64,000 bases of DNA, from contig NC_088315.1 of assembly GCF_910592395.1 (NCBI RefSeq), forward strand, positions 4,590,501 to 4,654,500, in the 5' to 3' direction. Within the stretch, counting starts at the first letter, position 1; every line of letters starts with the position of its first letter. A program made the position numbers and the translations under genes. The notes below the pieces were generated by a model. The model searched no databases, was not told where the DNA came from, and worked only from the letters and a program-made list of their open reading frames with translations. Positions 61,301 to 64,000 of this stretch are shown here, in pieces. Origin of the DNA: Lineus longissimus. Lineage: Eukaryota > Nemertea > Pilidiophora > Heteronemertea > Lineidae.

Positions 61301-61830
61301 TTACATTTTATAGTTGCAATGTTTATGTTTTAAAACACTGCGCACACAAAGTGTTCCTGCGTTTTGAATCCTCCGAGATTTTTATTGTGGCCGGTTTGGA
61401 CCGTTTTCATATGATATCAAAAATTATAATTCTTTGCCGCACGTCCGAGACAGGTCTACAGGCCCAACTTCTTTCTGTAGGTGCACTGGCCCGCATTCCT
61501 GGCGCCAAACCGCAGTACAGCGTCACACAATGAAGACACGTAGGCCCACCTACATTTTAATTCCTCTTTCAGCAGCACGCCGTGACATTTGAATCTTTGC
61601 GTAATCGTCAAAAGGCGTCAGTCGCTGGGCTGGCGATGTCTGTTGACGCCACGTTGTGTCGATTGGAGGTAAAACTATGTTGAATATGTAATTATCGCTT
61701 TCATCTGGTTCTATTGACATCCAAAATGTTCCCTGGGGGAACGAAGCTGAGTTGCTGCCGCTTCAAAAGCATCCTGAGATACAAGTTTTTAATACTCCTA
61801 CATCGTATACAATATTTTAAAAGGAAGTGA
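58360..61830. other. Upstream flank of gene D and following intergenic region
   Basis: To about 60230 this is duplicated flank. Beyond, only short frames without similarity. No exon, RNA gene or repeat is recognised from 60250 to 61830. Confidence 0.4.
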
Positions 61831-62061
61831 CTATTTGGCAAGCCCGGCTTACCAAACAGCGACTTTTTCTTGTCCTGAATGAAGAGCCGAACTCTCTGGC
61901 TAATGTGTTGTAAAGTCTCCAGCTCGCCAAACAGGGTAGATTTTTTACCTGTTTGGCCAGCCAAGCTGGCCGAACAGGGTGGCTTTTTAGTGCTGTTTGG
62001 CAAGCGGCTCTCCAAACAGGACAAAAAAAGATGCCTGTTCGGCGAGCGGCTTGCCAAATAG
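61831..62061. repeat. Cluster of four related imperfect hairpins
   Basis: Stems of the form CTGTTTGGC(A/C)AGC...GCT..CCAAACAG lie at 61831-61860, 61949-61978, 61993-62020 and 62034-62061, with a half-stem (agctcgccaaacagg) at about 61921-61935. The stems vary in sequence but keep complementarity in most places. Confidence 0.8.
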
Positions 62062-63275
62062 ACCCGGCCTATTTAAAACCACTGATTACGCCAGATGCTT
62101 CAAAAGATACACTTTAGAACCGGTAGCTATTGTTCAGTGTTGGCAACCGACCCAGTTCGTTTTATGCAACTGACGTAAGGAATGTTCTGTTGAAAGTGAA
62201 ATGTAACCAAGGATGTAAAAGTAGGCGTGTGGAGGGTGTCTGTCGCCTAAGCACTTCACAAGCATACCTTGCTATAAAGACAGGAAGAACGACCAGTGGT
62301 TACATCTTTGTCACGTGGACTTAGGGTGGACGAGTAGATATACTCTGCACCACAAAGAATGATCATTGAACTGTTATCATTGGGTGTAAAGCCTGTGACG
62401 CTTGAACGCCGTTACTTTGCACTGGCCGATGAGACAAATGACCATAACACGCTAGATAAAAATGAAGGTGCATGTATTCCCGTTCCTGCTCACCTTGGAA
62501 AATGATCTAAAATTAAAAACAACACGCCGCAATATAATTAGACGGTATTATTTATTCACTGAATAATCAAATCAATGTTCATCAGTCTCAAATTACTCCA
62601 AGGATTGAAATAATCATGAAAGGTGTTGCTCAGACATGTACAGATGTTAACGTAAAAGAAAACCTGTCGCGAAACGCTTCTAAAAATGGGGAGTTATATA
62701 AACAGCCCGGTAGAAACTGTATAATGCCCCAAAGCTGCAGCCAAAGCGTCTCGGGTTACGGTCTGCATATCAACCCCACCAATGACGATGACAGTATGAA
62801 CTGCTTTCCGATTATCATTTGATCTGCTAGAGAGAGAGGCTATGACAGGTCAGTTCATGGATGAGAGGGGTTATCCTTCGTTGTCCCAAAATAGAAGAAC
62901 GTGATCGCACAGGGAATTTTAATATCATTGAAATTATTCTGGTGAACCTGTGTGATCTGACCTATAGCCGCCTCATGATGACATTAAACCTCGAAATAGC
63001 ATTCCGCGATGATGAGGTCACTGCAGCTGCTGCCCTCTATTTCCCCATCGCTGAATTACAGGCAATGTCGGACAAACATGCGGTTTCGTAATGGATTCAG
63101 GCTTTCTAACTAGGGCAGTTAGATTCAATCTGGCACATGTCCGAGTGTTGGAAATACTACATAATTGTTCTGAATATTTCTCTCTCTGACTCTATGGTAT
63201 CATTCATGCTAAAAACAATGCAGGGTCAAAGATAATTGACTTTGAAATAAGCTCAAATGCGTAGAAATAAGTGTC
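62062..63275. other. Intergenic, nothing recognised
   Basis: Short open frames only (for example 62616-62822), without signal peptide, similarity or splice support. Confidence 0.35.
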
Positions 63276-63286
63276 GATGTCCGACT

Positions 63287-63344
63287 GTCACGTGACTAAA
63301 ACGTCATCAATATCTTATGCAAATGACCTTGTGAGCTATAAATA
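63287..63344 (+). promoter_or_regulatory. Promoter: CACGTG palindrome, octamer and TATA box
   Basis: gtcacgtgac (63287-63296), acgtca (63301-63306), the octamer atgcaaat (63317-63324) and ctataaata (63336-63344) lie in order within 60 bases. Spacing fits a rightward RNA polymerase II core promoter with a start near 63370. The octamer plus TATA layout is known from histone and similar strongly expressed genes, but no histone frame follows. Confidence 0.5.
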
Positions 63345-63426
63345 GTAACTTCGCGGAATGCTATTAGATTGCTTGTATCATTCATCTTGCATTTCGTGCG
63401 GTTGGATATCGTATAACAGCATTAAA

Positions 63427-63821
63427 ATGCCTGCAAATATTGAAACATTTGTTTTTGCGTTGGTGTAGGCTTAATACACCAAAGGAGCATACATGTAAAC
63501 CTAGCCTATCTCTTGGGGACACATCCGAATATACGTCTAGATCATAGCCTAATCCAGTTAGGATACGGCATCTGCGTCGCAGATGGTAAAGATGTTTACA
63601 GATTCCCCGAAGATGAAAACTTTGAGGCTTTTGAGGGACGTTTTCACACGTATGCACATTTGTCCAACCGAAAGCGCGTTAAGTCTGCACATACGATATT
63701 ATGGACGATAGAAATTAACCTACGTGTATCAAACGATGTCATTTTGAGGAGACGTCGTATTGCACTTTGGAAGGGGGAACCGTTTCAGCCAATATACAAG
63801 ATCTATAATAAACCATTATAG
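63427..63821 (+). CDS. Speculative two-exon gene behind the 63.3-kb promoter
   Basis: The first ATG after the predicted start is at 63427 (MPANIETFVFAL). A possible donor GTGTAG follows at 63463, weak by consensus. An acceptor (taatccag, ending 63557) precedes an in-phase open stretch 63558-63821 beginning LGYGICVADGKDVYRFPEDE and ending KIYNKPL-stop; the joined product would be 99 residues. Support is only promoter position, phase agreement and protein-like composition. The family is unknown, and without splicing the ATG frame ends at 63468. Confidence 0.2.
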
Positions 63822-64000
63822 TTACATGTATTATTTTTCAGGACTACCATCTTATCTTGTGACGAGTTCGGAAATCTATTTCTCGAGGCCGATCCAAAGA
63901 GTTGGCCCGAGGCGTACGCAATTAAATATTAGGTCCTCCCCGCATGCAACCGACTATTGGCTTTAGCCTCTAGCATAGTTAAACTTTTTAGGCTATGAGA
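63822..64000. other. Window end, nothing recognised
   Basis: An ATTAAA at about 63923 could serve as a polyadenylation signal for the speculative gene. Confidence 0.2.

Noticed and set aside
1-64000. tRNA, rRNA, snRNA genes
   Set aside because: I looked for box A/B pairs, cloverleaf-like GGTTCGA arms and Sm sites by eye and found none I could defend; a tRNAscan/Infernal run would be needed to exclude them.

Overview
This window is eukaryotic genomic DNA. It is AT-rich and gene-sparse, with short exons bounded by GT/AG introns, TATA boxes, AATAAA signals and many mini-satellites and foldbacks. The recognisable proteins (a harmonin/USH1C homologue, small multi-domain antistasin-type inhibitors, a PAN-like secreted protein and a LINE remnant) point to a marine invertebrate such as a mollusc or another lophotrochozoan, or a non-vertebrate deuterostome. 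The sequence alone does not fix the phylum.

Layout. 1-5.5 kb (+): the 3' end of a harmonin-like gene, with its last PDZ domain on four spliced exons, a class I PDZ-binding C-terminus and a 3' UTR. 6.3-6.8 kb: a 215-bp tandem repeat. 6.9-9.5 kb (-): a candidate secreted-protein gene with a TATA box, a non-coding first exon, a first intron filled by a 30-bp minisatellite, a signal-peptide exon and a two-cysteine-pair exon. 18.5-19.5 kb (-): a two-exon secreted PAN/apple-like gene. 21.7, 24.8 and 37.0 kb: copies of one dispersed element, the middle one carrying a 12-copy VNTR. 23.8-26.2 kb (+): a signal-peptide exon and a candidate terminal exon flanking that VNTR. 30.1 kb: a tandem duplication joined by a perfect palindrome. 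40.8 kb: the 3' end of a LINE. 61.8-62.1 kb: a cluster of related hairpins. 63.3 kb: a TATA/octamer promoter facing right.

The centrepiece is 43.7-60.2 kb: about four tandem ~4-kb units on the minus strand, each with one intact four-exon gene. The spliced product is a 116-residue protein with a signal peptide and three six-cysteine antistasin-type domains, one domain per exon, all introns in phase 1. A fifth, frameshifted exon lies at the downstream edge of the array. Across paralogues the residue that corresponds to the inhibitory P1 position changes (Arg, Lys, Met, Ala, Asp) in domains 2 and 3, while the framework is nearly constant. This is the pattern expected of a protease-inhibitor family diversifying its targets, and it is the most interesting system I can support here.

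Much of 10-18 kb, 26-30 kb and 31-43 kb shows no coding exon I can defend.
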